Positions 34,984 to 46,974 of a DNA stretch of 64,000 nt are shown piece by piece. The notes under the pieces are model-generated. The model was given only the letters and a program-made list of their open reading frames with translations. It was not told the DNA's origin and ran no database searches. The DNA lies in the NCBI GenBank assembly GCA_037043455.1, contig JAWPHD010000292.1, positions 248,001 to 312,000 on the forward strand. The letters run 5' to 3'. The stretch comes from Cyrtodaria siliqua. Its lineage: Eukaryota > Mollusca > Bivalvia > Adapedonta > Hiatellidae. How positions within the stretch are numbered: position 1 is the stretch's first letter; the number at the start of each line of letters is the position of its first letter. The translations under genes and the position numbers were made by a program.

Positions 34984-37900
34984 AACAAGAGGCCCAAGAG
35001 GGCCTATGGACGCTCTACTGGCTCAAGATAAAGTTTATGAATAAGGGGCCATAAGTCTTTCAAAAATCATTCAACCAGAACATGGCAATGACAGGTGCAA
35101 CTAGGCTTAGTACTGATCATTCTCGCCAAGATTCGCTGAAATCTTCTGAGAGTTCAGAAGAGACTAATCTGGACAAAGTTTGTGTATTAAAACATTTAAA
35201 GGGTCAAAACTCTGCCAAAAATCATTCAACCGAAATATGGCAATGATATGCACAACTAGGCTTGATACTGATCATCCTTGTCAAGTTTCGTCTATATCAA
35301 GCCAGGGGTTCAGGAGAACTAGCCCGGAAAAAAATTCTGGTATCAAAATCCTTTAAAGGGCCATAACTCTGCCAAATATCTGTAAACCGAAACGTGACAA
35401 TGACATGCACAACTAGGCTTGGTGCTGATCATCCCTGCAAGGTTTCATTGAAATCTGGCGAGGGGTTCAGGAGAAGTAGATCAGACAAAGTTTGTGTATT
35501 GAAACCTTTAAAGGGCCATAATTCTGCCAAAAAAATCATTTAACCTGAATACGCCAATGATTTGCACAACTAGACATGGAATTGATCATCCCTAAAAAGC
35601 TTCGTTTAAATCTGGCCAGAGGTTCAGGAGAACTAGTCAGAACAAAGTTTGTGTATTAAAACCTTTAAAGGGCCCTAACTCCGCCAAAAATCATTCAACC
35701 GGAACACTGCGATGATGTGCACAACTAGATATAGATTCGATCATCCCTAAAAAGTTTCGTTTAATCCGGCCAGGGGTTCAGGAGAACTAGTCAGAACAAA
35801 GTCTGTGTATTAAAACCTTTAAAGGGCTATAACTCTAACAAAATCATTCAACTGGAACACGGTGACTATGTACAACTAGGCTTGGTACTGATCATCCCTG
35901 CAAAGTTTCAATGAAATCCGACCAAATGAAAGCCCTTTCGTCTAAATGAGGCCAAGATATAGCATATTTCAGAAAATCAAGGGCCATGACTACGATGTAA
36001 ATGGTCCAATCTGGATGGTTTTTGAACTCGTCCAAGCTTTCATTGATATTAACAATCTGGTAAAGTTTCTCAAAGATCAGATGAAAGATGAAGGCCCTAT
36101 CGTCTTAACGAGGCAAAATATAGGATTTTTAACTAAATCAAGGGCCATAACTCCACTGTTACTAGTCCGATCTGGCTGGTTTCCAAACTTGACCGAGCTT
36201 TCATTGATATGAACAATCTCGTAAAGTTTCATAAAGATCGCATGAAAAATGAAGGTGTCCGAGCTTTCATTTATATAAACAATCTGGTAAAGTTTGGTAA
36301 AGATTAGATGGAAGATGAAGGCCCTATTGTCTTAATGAGGCAAAATATAACATTTTTAACTAAATCAAGGGCAATAACTCCGCTGTTAATGGTCCGATCT
36401 AACTGGTTTTCGAACTTATCCGAGCTTTCATTGATATTAACAATCTGTGCAAGTTTGGTAAAGATCAAATAATAAATGAAGGTGCTAGAGTGTTCACAAG
36501 GCTTAATATGGCATTTTTCAGCAAAACAAGGGTAATAACTCCTATGAAATTATTTTGATCTTGCCGGTTTTCGAACTTGTCCGAGCTTTCATTGATATAA
36601 AGACACTGGCAAAGTTAAGTAAAGGTCCGATTAATATTGAAGGCCCTAGATTGTTCACAAGGCAGAAAATAGCATTTTTCAGAAAAAACAAGGGCCATAA
36701 TTCCAGTGTTACTGATCCGATTTAGCTGGTTTTCAAACTTATTTGAGCTTTCATTGATATTAACAATCTGTGCAAGTTTGGTAAAGATCAAGTAATAAAT
36801 GAATGTGCTAGAGTGTTCACAAGGCAGAAAATGGCATTTTTTTAGAAAAAACAAGGGCCATAACTCTGGTGTTACAGACCCAATTTAGCTGATTTTCGAA
36901 CTTGTCCAAGCTATTATTGGTATTAACAATCTAGGCAAGTTTGGTAACGATCAAATAATAAATGAAGGTGTTAGAGCGTTCACAAGGCAGAAAATAGCAA
37001 TTTTCAGAAAAAACAAGGGCCATAACTCCTGTGTTAATGATCCGATTTGGCTGGTTTTCGAACTCGGCCGAGCTTTCATTGATATTAACAATCTGTTCAA
37101 GTTTGGTAAAGATCAAATAATAAATGAAGGTGCTAGAGTGTTCACAAGGCTTAATATGGCATTTTTCAGCAAAACAAGGGCCATAACTCCTGTGAAATTA
37201 TTTTGATCTTGCCGGTTTTCAAACTTGTCTGTGAGTTTTCATTGATATAAAGACACTGGCAAAGTTAAGCAAAGGTCCGATTAATATTGAAGGCCCTAGA
37301 GTGTTCACAAGGCAGGAAATAGCATTTTTCAGAAAAAACAATGGCCATAATTCCGGTGTTACTGATCCGATTTAGCTGGTTTTCAAACTTATATGAGCTT
37401 TCATTCATATTAACAATCTGTGCAAGTTTGGTAAAGATCAAATAATAAATGAATGTGCTAGAGTGTTCACAAGGCAGAAAATGGCATTTTTCAGAAAAAA
37501 CAAGGGCCATGACTCTAGTGTTACAGACCCAATTTAGCTGATTTTCGAACTTGTTCAAGCTATCATTGGTATTAACAATCTAGGAAAGTTTGGTAACGAT
37601 CAAATAATAAATGAAGGTGTTAGAGCGTTCCAAGGCAGAAAATAGCAATTTTCAGAAAAAACAAGGGCCATAACTCAGGTGTTACTGATCTGATTTGGCT
37701 GGTTTTCGAACTTATCTGAGCTTTCATTGATATTAACAATCTGTGCAAGTTTGGTAAAGATCAAATACTAAATGAAGGTGCTAGAGTGTTCACAAGGCTT
37801 AATATGGCATTTTTCAGCAAAACAAGGGCCATAACTCTAGTGAAATTTATCCGATCCAGCTGGTTTTCAAACTTGTCCGAGCTTTCATTGATATAAAGAC

Positions 37901-38034
37901 ACTGGCAAAGTTTCGTAAAGATTCGATTAATAATGAAGGCCCTAGAGTGTTCACAAGGCAAAAGTTAACGACGGAAGACGGATGACAGACGACGGACGGA
38001 CGACGGACAACTCGCCATCCCGGCCAGTAGAGCT
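34984..38034 (+). mobile_element. Helentron/pearl-like element, most complete copy (3.05 kb)
   Basis: It begins 'AACAAGAGGCCCAAGAGGGC' followed by 'GCTCTACTGGC'. The first part holds about six ~160-bp units with 'GGGCCATAACTCTGCCAAA' and 'TTCAGGAGAACTAG'. The second holds about ten 159-162 bp units with 'GAGCTTTCATTGATATTAAC' and 'GGTGCTAGAGTGTTCACAAG'. It ends 'GTTAACGACGGAAGACGG', a GACGGACGG tract, then 'GGCCAGTAGAGCTA', the inverse of the 5' 'GCTCTACTGGC'. It is flanked by 'AATAACA' near each end. No Rep or helicase gene is present, so it is non-autonomous. The class is inferred from ends plus internal periodicity. Confidence 0.65.
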
Positions 38035-39202
38035 ATAATAACACATACTGAATATATATATATTTTATGAATAACCTGCATTTTCTTATCTATTTTAAAA
38101 AACATCTCAGTTGTGCTGATATTTCAGAAGTTGGTGTGTTGTTTTTTCCATTGGAAATGGATCAATACCTGACCCTTATAGAGGCTAACAGAAATACCCA
38201 TAATGCATTATTAATCATATCAGAGAGCAGTATCAGTACAGGTGCATGCCTGATCTTATCTACCCCAGGCAGGTATGACACTATGTCAGTGGGGCCAATA
38301 TTGCACAGAAAACCCAATACTGCACCACATGGTGATGTAATTACCTATTATGATTAATTAACGATGTACTCCAATCAGGTAATTCAGTAAGACAGAAGGA
38401 AGTAACTAATACACTTTGGAATGCGGAAATATGCATGAATACACTAAATTGCATTTAGCAGAATGTTCAAAATGGTTATGATGGCACCTCAATAAACAAG
38501 CTGGCTGCTTTGAGAAAGCTTCCAATGGTTAGGTCTTATGTAGATGCTATAAAGTTATAAAAGAGAAGGGACAATATGGAGGAAAAATAATAACTTGAAA
38601 ACATATCAACATGAATAGTGGTTAAAATGCTGACAACTTATAATATCCGACAATTTTTCTACATTGAATGCTTGGTGGAAAAAGGAGGAAGATGTTAAAA
38701 TTTGATTTTAAACATCAAAAATATCATTTAGCATGCGACATACAGTCTAGTTGCGATACTAGTACAACATCGTATATTTTTATCTCATTTTGTTTCAAAC
38801 ATATACAGTGGACAAGATCTCTTCTACAGACAGTCCGCATAAACAAACAGATGCTAGGGTGATCAGTCCACAAAAACTTTTTTGTAGCTAAACTGCTAAA
38901 TATAACATTGAAGCCACTATAACACAGTTTTTATAATAACTTAATCCATATTTTTACAACCATCTAAATCTTAAAAAAATCCTAGACTATTATCTCTTCA
39001 GATTCAATACTAAATTAAATTTTAGATCTTATCTGGTTGTTTAACCGTTGGCTGGCGCACAACAGTTTTTAAAGAACCATTTTAACATTAAAATCAAAGT
39101 AAAAAACAAACATGAATTAAGAAGGGTTCCATTTCATATCTGAGGGAATTGTTAGATAAAAATAATTTTAAAAAACGTTAGTGAATCTAATGTTTCCATT
39201 TT
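38035..39202. other. AT-rich DNA, nothing recognised
   Basis: A 96-codon frame at 38067-38357 has no recognisable domain and no supporting splice or promoter pattern. The rest is unassigned. Confidence 0.4.
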
Positions 39203-39342
39203 CATGACTTCATATATTGTGCAAACCTCTCAACACAATGTCCGACATTATACTTATACCTATAATCTATGCCATGTAAGTAATGAACTGTTTGTCCAAA
39301 ATCAATGACCATTTCAATTTATTTTTAGAACATACTTATCAG
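39203..39342 (+). repeat. dispersed repeat R2, copy 2
   Basis: Same family as 19898-20040; see the shared 'GTAAGTAATGAACTGTTTGT'. Confidence 0.7.
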
Positions 39343-39524
39343 GGTCTGAATAAGCCCCAATCGTAATCAGTGTTGATTCCATCCAGCATTGGAATGTAGC
39401 CGGCTATCTGTGGTATTACACATCAATATCATCTATAATTCAACATGCATCCACTGTAACGGCATTGATTCACTCAAGTAACAGTGTACAAATCTCCAGC
39501 CTGCTAGCAACTGATTTTGTTAAT

Positions 39525-39760
39525 ATCAAAGGTATGAAGACATTGCACTTATCAAAGGTATAAAGATATTGCACTTTTCAAAGGTATGAAGACATTGCAC
39601 TTATCAAAGGTATGAAGACATTGCACTTATCAAAGGTATGAAGACATTGCACTTATCAAAGGTATAAAAACAATGCACTTATCAAAGGTATGAAGACCTT
39701 GCACTTATTAAAGGTATGCAGACATTGCACTTATCAAAGGTATGAAGACATTGCAAGTGC
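39525..39760. repeat. 26-bp tandem repeat, 9 copies
   Basis: Units of 'ATCAAAGGTATGAAGACATT' plus 'GCACTT' with scattered substitutions. Confidence 0.95.
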
Positions 39761-40309
39761 AGCAATAAGAATCCATATTACATATATATACCCAGATGTT
39801 GGTAATAATTCAAGCCTTATTTTTTGCTTAAAGATGAATGGCCACCCTTTTTATAGTATTATCAATTAACAAGTTTAACTCTTAAACATCATATGAACAT
39901 TTCTTGATAGTCCCGGAGAGAAATACATATTTAAATCCGCTACTATGTTGTATGTAAAAATAAGTATTAGTTGCATGACATAGATACTACTTTTACCACC
40001 GCGTGACTGCACGGGAAAATGAGGTAAATCTGCACAACTATTGCCAGATATTGATAAATATATTTACCACCTGTTCAAAGTTTTCTACTCATCAAATAAA
40101 ATCTTATTTTCGCTTTTCAGAGATATTGCAATGTGTGAATTGTAAATATCTGTTGTTGTGTATTGATTTCAATTTAAATAAACAAAAACATGTTCATGAA
40201 ACAAAACATGGCAGGAGAACTTTAAGGGGAATAACTATAGCTTTATTTAGAAGTGTTTAAGGCCAGGGTAAGGATTGGGTAATGATTGGGTAATTTCGGT
40301 TTAAAGCCC
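39761..40309. other. AT-rich DNA, nothing recognised
   Basis: An 85-codon frame at 40003-40260 has no recognisable domain. Confidence 0.4.
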
Positions 40310-40930
40310 CTATCCTGCCATCAACAGGCACACTTTACCACAGATGTATACCATTTCTAAATCTACTGACGACGAGGTATATATGTAACTTACATATTTT
40401 GAGAATCCAGAGCTTGACTCTATCGACACAATATTCATTACATGGTCCGAGTATTAACTTTCATACCCCATCCATGAAAACGGGGTTTGCTGGGGTATGA
40501 AATTAAACCTTAATTTCGGCTTAAAGTTTTCATATTGTAAAATTAAAACATTTAATAGGTAACTTTAAACAGGTTATCGCATTCTTTTCAGTAAAAAAAA
40601 ATGTTTTAAACAGGTTTTATGGTCAAAATATCAGTTATAAAATCCTGCTAATGTAAGCTTTCCCACCGTGGCGGGACCACATAATGAATGGCTTTAACCA
40701 GCCAGGCCAAACCCCAAAACTGGAGCATCCAAGTCATAATTAGTTTTGCGCATATATATACAATCACAGGTATTTTAAGAACCTGCGAATAAACATATAC
40801 TTTTTATCGGCACCTATGCATTATTATATGACCTGAACACCTGGATAGAGTTTTGACAAGCGGTGTTGTAGTGTAGTTTTAATTTTGCCATTATTTGGCA
40901 GATTAGTTTTTTGAGAAATTAAAACAAAAC
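40310..40930 (+). repeat. dispersed repeat R1, copy 2 (with a nested MITE)
   Basis: It matches 45795-46140 along its outer parts ('CACTTTACCACAGATGTATA', 'AACCCCAAAACTGGAGC', 'ATTTTAAGAACC', 'GACCTGAACACCTGG') but is split by the insert at 40436-40686. Confidence 0.7.
40436..40686. mobile_element. MITE with 'CATTACATGGTCC' ends, copy 2
   Basis: About 251 bp from 'CATTACATGGTCCGAGTATT' to 'GGGACCACATAATG'. It shares the interior 'TACCCCATCC' and 'TAATTTCGGCT' with 3092-3359. The R1 copy at 45795 runs straight through the corresponding point, showing the empty site. Confidence 0.7.
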
Positions 40931-41669
40931 ACTGAAACTTAATATCAGCTTAATAAATATAGCAATGATTTGATTTTGTACTAAAAGGGTGTTCCATGGA
41001 ACACTTGTGTCACCTGCCATGTGCTTATTTCAGCAAGGACAATCTAACTATAAAATTTAAAGACAGGGTGTGCAGTTCTTCACTTATGAGTTTATTTAAA
41101 GGGGCATAATTCTGCCGAAATGAAAATCAGAGTTATTGCACAGGTGTAAAGCCATTCCTCATCAGGTAAAATGTGTGGTTTCATGAACAGAGGTCTGATA
41201 TTTTTCAAGTTATGGCCAAGGTTGGGTAATTGCATGTTAAAATGAGACAGACAATGATGACAGACGAAGGACGATGGAAGACATTAAGACAAATATATTT
41301 CAGTTCTGGTAAGAATTTAGCCTAATAAATTGGCTCCTATGCAGTTTTTTTTATTATTCTGACATTCAATGTAACTGCATGCCTTTCAAATACGAAAAAT
41401 TTGAAAAGAGCATTAAACATGTATTTTAACACACTAGTAAGAACTTATCAAATAAATTAGTTCTATTTTAAAAATACATGTTCAATAATTAGGTGTTTTT
41501 TTTACTAAAATTCAAAACCATCGCAGATAACAATGATATATATATTGGAGAGGTAAATTGAAATTATGCCATGTCAGAGATAGCTTTACAAGATAAAGGG
41601 CCTAATAATATTGTATTCAGCTAATGCATCAAATCAAAAAAAATCCTTGTCTTTCATTGGTACAATATA
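40931..41669. other. AT-rich DNA, nothing recognised
   Basis: A 'GGGGCATAATTCTGCC' stretch near 41101 and a 'GACAGACGAAGGACGATGG' tract near 41260 suggest a decayed relative of the Helentron/pearl-like family. No gene. Confidence 0.4.
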
Positions 41670-41946
41670 ATAGGTCGGTTGGTTGGTTGAATGGTGTTTT
41701 ACGTCATTTTCAGCACATTTTAGGCTATATATAATGACAGTCAATTTGTTTCGCGGTGGAGGTAGACTACCCAATCTTTCCTTGGTACTGTATTGTACCT
41801 GTACTGAATACCTCCCGCCATCTGTAAGAATCGACACATTTTCACTTACTAGTCAAGCTCCCAATGGGATTTGAACCCAAAGTGGTGGGAGGCGAGAAGA
41901 TTTCAAAAACAGTGTCTTTACCATTCCAGCCATTGAACCGCTCCTC
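41670..41946 (-). mobile_element. tRNA-derived SINE with both pol III boxes (minus strand)
   Basis: The reverse complement starts 'GAGGAGCGGTTCAATGGCTG' (A-box 'TGGCTGGAATGG'), has a clean B-box in 'GGGTTCAAATCCC', then a body with 'GGCGGGAGGTATTCAGTAC', and ends in a short ACCA/ACCAACCAACC tail. 'ACAATAT' occurs at both flanks (about 41663 and 41951), a possible short target duplication. This is the best preserved member of the family also seen at 21974-22145. Confidence 0.75.
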
Positions 41947-42019
41947 AATAACAATATGTAGGCTTTAAAATAACAGACAACTTTCCAGATCAAGTACGAG
42001 AACTTTTGGGTATGACTTG

Positions 42020-42472
42020 CAGTGGCGTAGCTGCCTATAGGCACTGTAGGCACGTGCCTACACATTGTCCCCAGAAATCAAAAAAAAAAAAAGCCAAAAA
42101 TGCAATAAAAACTAAGTTGGATAGGGGTTGGAGGGGTATGGTCAGCTCATACCAATTTTTACTCGTGGTCTTTTCAGAAAATAAAAGTCTAACTGTTTTC
42201 GCTCGCGGTCTTTTGGAACCAAACACACCATGATTGTGCAAAATTTCGAAAGATTTTCAGAAAGCAAGTATTCATATTAATATATGTTATTTTGTTCTGT
42301 TCCGATGTTCTTGTTGCGAAATCGTAGATTAAAAAAGCTTGAAATCGCGGGTTAAAAACATATTGTTTGCTGCTTAAAATACCTCAGAATGCAGGATTTG
42401 CCTTCCTTCTAAAAAAAAAAAAATCAGAGGGAGATGCCCCCGGACCCCCCTAGACCTTATGCCTAAACACTG
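42020..42472. mobile_element. hAT-like deletion derivative, 453 bp
   Basis: It starts 'CAGTGGCGTAGC' and ends 'CACTG', flanked by 'ACTTG' at 42015-42019 and 42473-42477. 'GGGAGATGCCCCCGGACCCC' near the right end is typical of such invertebrate elements. No transposase frame was seen. The target duplication appears to be only 5 bp, so the class is tentative. Confidence 0.6.
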
Positions 42473-42603
42473 ACTTGTATTTTTAACATAATTCTGTTTA
42501 TGCCTTAAACAACTATAAAATAATAATATTCTAAGATGAGGACTCCGGGAGTTATTTTTTTTGTGTTTATCTGTTTCTAACCATGTAATATTAAAGGCAT
42601 TAG

Positions 42604-42814
42604 TTTAACCCTATTTGTTTTACATCGATTGTAACGAAAGCTCTATGAACTTATTTGAATCACTCTCGATATATATATATATATGGGTATATATAGAACC
42701 AGTACTAAGCAAATGCAGATAAAGCGTCTTGCTCAGGGACACAACGCATATGGCAATGGCCGGACGTTTTGATCATGGGTCCAACGCCATACCACTAGAC
42801 CACGGCGCTCCACA
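42604..42814 (-). mobile_element. tRNA-derived SINE with 12-bp target duplication (minus strand)
   Basis: It is flanked by perfect 'TAAAGGCATTAG' repeats (42592-42603 and 42815-42826). Read on the minus strand, it starts 'TGTGGAGCGCCGTGGTCTAG' (A-box 'TGGTCTAGTGG'), followed by a degenerate B-box 'GATCAAAACGTCC' and 'TGTGTCCCTGAGCAAGACGC'. A short TA microsatellite lies within its 3' part. Confidence 0.85.
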
Positions 42815-43025
42815 TAAAGGCATTAGACAGCATTGACTACTATTATACTACATTCTATGTTGCCTTACTGAAAAAAAAACATGTATGTGAAAGCTATGGC
42901 CTCGTACCGGAGCAATATTATTAAAAATGTAAACAACATCATACCATAAATGTTTACGTCATGCGCTATTTCAGAGAATACCGAAACCGAAACTTCTTCT
43001 GAATAAATTATCAATCTGATGGAAA

Positions 43026-44127
43026 AAAGAGGCCCAAGAGGGCCTGTGGATGCTCTACTGGATTAATATTATTAAATGTAAACAACATCATACCATACAT
43101 GCAAATGTTTACGTCATTGTGCTATTTCAGAGAATACCGAAACCGAAACTTTTTCTGAATAAATTATTAATCTGATGAAAAAAAGAGGCCCAAGAGGGCC
43201 TGTGGATGCTCTTCTGGCTAACATGGCTCTCATAACATCAATGAAGTGAGTGACTGCAATTTATGTTTTTTTTTAAATTTTGGGCAAAATACAGCATTTT
43301 TAACTAAATTAAGGGCCATAACTAAAAAATCTGGTAAAGTTTGGTAAGATCAGATGAAAAATGAAGGCCTATCGTATTAACGAGGCAAAATATAGCATTT
43401 TTAACGAAATCAAGGGCCATAACTCCGCTGTTACTGGTCCAATATGGCTGGTTTACATACTTGGGCGAGCTTTCACTGATATTAACAATCTGGTAAAGTT
43501 TGGTAAAGATTGAACGAAACATGAAGGCCCTAGCGTCTTAAAGAGGCAAAATATAGCATATTTAACTAAATAAAGGGCCATAACTCCGCTTATGGCTGGT
43601 TTACAAACTTGTCCAAGCTTTCACTGATATTAACAATCTGGTAAAGTTTGGTAAAGATTGGACGAAACATGAAGGCCGTATCGTTTTAAAGAGGCAAAAT
43701 ATAGCAGTTTTTACTAAGTCAAGGGCCATAACTCTGCTGTTACTGGTCCGATCTGGCTGATTTTTAAGCATTTTCCGAGCTTTTATTGATATTAACAATC
43801 TGGTAAAGTTTGGTAAAGATCAGATGAAAAATGAAGGCCCTATCGACTTAACGAGGCAAAATATAGCATTTTAACTAAATCAAGGGCCATAACTCCACTG
43901 TTACTGGTCCAATATGGCTGGTTTTAAAACTTATCTGAGCTTTCATTGATATTAACAATCTGGTAAAGTTTGGTAAAGATCAGATGAAAAATGAAGGCCC
44001 TATCGTCTTAACGAGACAAAAGTTAACGACGGACGACTGACAACGGACGACAGACGGACGACCGACAGACAACGACGGACAATTCGCCATCCCGTAAGCT
44101 CTTCTGGCCCTTGGCCAGTAGAGCTAA
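43026..44127 (+). mobile_element. Helentron/pearl-like element with duplicated 5' end
   Basis: The 5' end 'AAAGAGGCCCAAGAGGGCCT' occurs twice, at about 43026 and 43187, because a ~160-bp segment with 'TTCAGAGAATACCGAAACCG' is tandemly duplicated. About five ~160-bp units with 'GATATTAACAATCTGGTAAA' follow, then 'GTTAACGACGGACGAC', and a 3' hairpin at about 44098-44125 (arms AGCTCTTCTGGCC and GGCCAGTAGAGCT), followed by CTAA. No coding gene was seen. Confidence 0.65.
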
Positions 44128-44455
44128 AGTTAAGAAGTGTGAAGCGTTACTTAACACTTGCAAATTTTTATTTTTTATTTTATTTATAAATTTAATTAAT
44201 GAGTCAGTTGTCATTTAATCAGTTGTCAATCATTTATCCATTTCAACCAATCAAACCAATAAGATACCTCCAACAAACAATATTTAGCATGTGCAACTGT
44301 ATTATAATAACACCTAAGGGTGGAGCCTATCTAAGTGCTGGCATCATGTTAATTATATCCGGTGAGATATGGGCAGTAGCTGAGCAGCAATCAGTTGTTT
44401 ACAGGAACATTTATATATGAATACACATAAACATGGATGACAGGTAAATTTATAC

Positions 44456-46537
44456 CTTATCATGCAGATCCCTGGCTCGCTTCACCCTACTTCCCTCGGA
44501 GACAACTTCCCCCTCGGTCGGCTTTGTCGGCGACACAACATGCTTGCCGACGGGTATGAAGGTGATGGAGAATCTCTTGGAATGACTAGGAAGGTGTGGC
44601 TTCAGATCATTTGCAGAACTTATTGTCTTTCCACCAGCTTCGAGAATAATATCCCCTATACAGAGAAGTGGATAACATTTTAAACATTTGTAACATTTCA
44701 AACAGTATGGTCATAGCTTAATTCATACTACTAAAGTTCTGCACACAAAGTTACAACCAATTAAGATGCCATTGGGTTTTTCACTGGGATATAAATCATG
44801 GAAAGAACTTATAATTTCTATGTTTATTGATAGCTTAAACATGGAAGACACACTCGGTACAATTGAAAATGCAACACTTGGTATATTTTCTAGATTGGAA
44901 TTTAAGTCCTCCTGCAAAATGTGTTTTAACTGAAAGAAGTACAGCAAATTGTATGCAGTTTATCGTCATATGTTAACCTTTGTTTGGGACAAGGAGGCTT
45001 GTGTACTAACGTAAAATACAATATTGATTTAAATAAAAAAACAGTCAAAAATCTAAAATGTTGCGTTTTTAAATGTACTGAGTATTATAATGACAAGGAA
45101 CTTAAGTGAAGTTTTTATAGATAGGGAAATTTCAACCCTCTGTATAACTGTTTTATTTAAGGAACCTCAACATGTGCAGCCTCATTTCTGATAAAAACAA
45201 CTATACCTCTTGTTGGAATGCCCAATTTTCACCAGATACCCATGAAAAGGTAAATATATACTGTCAAAAACTGTGACAAATATCTTTATGGTATAATACT
45301 GCTACATTAAATAGGCTTGCCTCCAGATTTTTTTTTTCAAAATTAATAATCAATCCTAGACGTTTGACTGTGTTTGGCATGGGAAGAAAACATGTTCTGC
45401 CAAATAAAAGGTTTTTATGACGTTAAGTTCAACTTATATTTACAACCAAATACTAAAGCGATGTTTGTTCTACTAATGAAAACAAGAATATCATTTACTA
45501 TACTATTCATTAATTTGGGTTGAACAAGTCATGTAGTTCACACTAAGAAAAATGAACCAGATGCAAAATGTCAGTGCACACAATTTGCACCTGAATTGTA
45601 TAGTTTCAAGAATTTTTGAAGACATTTCTTTGCTTACAAGTGTTTTAATAAATGCCACCTTTAGCATGATTATTATGTTAATATAGCCGACTAATATGTT
45701 GCAAGTTATTTCTTCTATTTTACAATACATTTTCGGAGTAATCAAAGAGCGATTCATTTTTAATCCATTCTGGAGGCAAGTCGCTTTAAAGTAGCTATCC
45801 TGCCAACAACAGCCAAATTTTACAACATATGTGCACTGTTTCTAAACCTACTGATGAGGTATATATATAATTTACCTATTTTGAGAATACAAATTCTATA
45901 GACACAGTATAAATTGCTTTAACCAGCCGGATCAAACCCAAAAACTGGAGCGTCGAATTGAGTCACCAACTCATAATTCATTTTACGCATATTCAATCGC
46001 ATGTATTTTAAGAACCCATGAATGAAACTTTACTTTTAATTGGCACATGTACATTATTATGACCTGATCTCCTGGCTAGAGCTTTGATAAACGTTTTTGT
46101 AGTGTCATTTTTTTCCGTTATTTTGGAGGGTTAGTTTCTTTAACTAATATTATACCTGGCCTCATTCCAATAGCCTGAGCTGGTCCTCCGCTCTCCACAG
46201 TTTTGACAGTCACTGGTCGACTGTCATTGATCATAAATCCCAGGCCCATGGCTTTAGAACCCACAATATCCATATGTAGAAGCCTGGATACGACTCCTAA
46301 TGTCGGAGGCTCTGTCCGACTGTGCTTAGCCAGCGTCTTCAGTGCCTCCGATGACATGTTTGTGACATCCTGGTCGTCCAACTCAAGGATCTGATCACCA
46401 GGCTGCAGACCAGAGTTGTATGCGACACTTCCTTTCTCGACAGACAAAACAAAGCACGGTCCATGACCAACTATTTCAAACCCAAATTGCGTGGGCCATC
46501 TCTGATTTGATTTAAATGGCATTTTGGAATAAGTCAT
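44456..46537 (-). CDS. delphilin (GRID2IP)-like protein, N-terminal exons, partial
   Basis: Two minus-strand exons, 46537-46156 and 44655-44456, join in frame through a 1,500-bp GT-AG intron (phase 1; the split Gly codon is residue 128) to give 194 residues, open at the 3' end. Residues 14-85 form a PDZ domain with 'FGFEIVGHGPCFVL' and 'GLQPGDQILELD'. Residues 88-167 form a second PDZ with the carboxylate-binding loop 'MGLGF' and 'GMRPGDIILEAGG'. The 'RWPTQFGF' start and two-PDZ layout match vertebrate delphilin, a postsynaptic scaffold that binds the C-terminus of glutamate receptor delta-2; function in this organism is inferred. Either Met1 or Met6 (46522) could start; Met6 aligns better with the vertebrate N-terminus, and both have A at -3. 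The second exon ends 'KRARDLHDK' at a GTATAA donor, where a harmonin-N-like domain and later an FH2 domain would be expected. Those exons were not found. Other two-PDZ scaffolds are a less likely identity. Confidence 0.75.
45795..46140 (+). repeat. dispersed repeat R1, copy 3 (uninterrupted), in the PDZ intron
   Basis: An R1 copy without the MITE that splits the copies at 2690 and 40310. It ends about 15 bp short of the splice donor of the first PDZ exon (46155), so this repeat forms nearly the whole start of the intron. Confidence 0.7.
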
Positions 46538-46974
46538 ACTGCCTGGGTTATTTTTTTGTTTAAATAATTGTATTTATTAGTTTTTCAATGCAAACTTAAC
46601 AATCTGTACAGATGATCATTTATTTTGTCTACTGATTTAAAAATTGGAAGTGTTCAATTGACACACTGACTTTGGATCCAACATCAAACCCTATATCATT
46701 ATGATAATTTAAAAAAACAAAAAAACATTCACTACCTTTCAAAGTTGAACAACACTGACGTTAGATTTAGAATCATCTACATGATTTGTTTGAGAAAGTA
46801 TTATATTTCAACTAATATTAATTATTATCCACTACCATAATCCATGTAAGAATGTCCTTCATTTTCTCTTTCATACTTCGATGCTATATGTCTATTGAAT
46901 TCCTATTGACTTCTTACTCTATCAATAATTCATTTCATTACCTGGCAACATCTTGCAAAACATTGGCCATGACA
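46538..46974. other. upstream flank of the PDZ gene
   Basis: AT-rich. 'AACCCAG' and 'GCAG' directly before Met1 (46539-46548) could be a splice acceptor, so the first PDZ exon may be preceded by a 5' UTR intron; the pyrimidine tract is poor. No TATA box or CpG-rich promoter is evident. Confidence 0.35.

Noticed and set aside
38067..38357. 96-codon frame on the plus strand
   Set aside because: No recognisable domain, no splice or promoter support, and a length expected by chance in this composition.
42604..42814. Functional tRNA gene on the minus strand
   Set aside because: It has an A-box but no cloverleaf pairing or acceptor stem, and the whole unit is bracketed by a target duplication, so it is a SINE. 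The same holds for 4270-4515, 21974-22145, 22215-22315 and 41670-41946.
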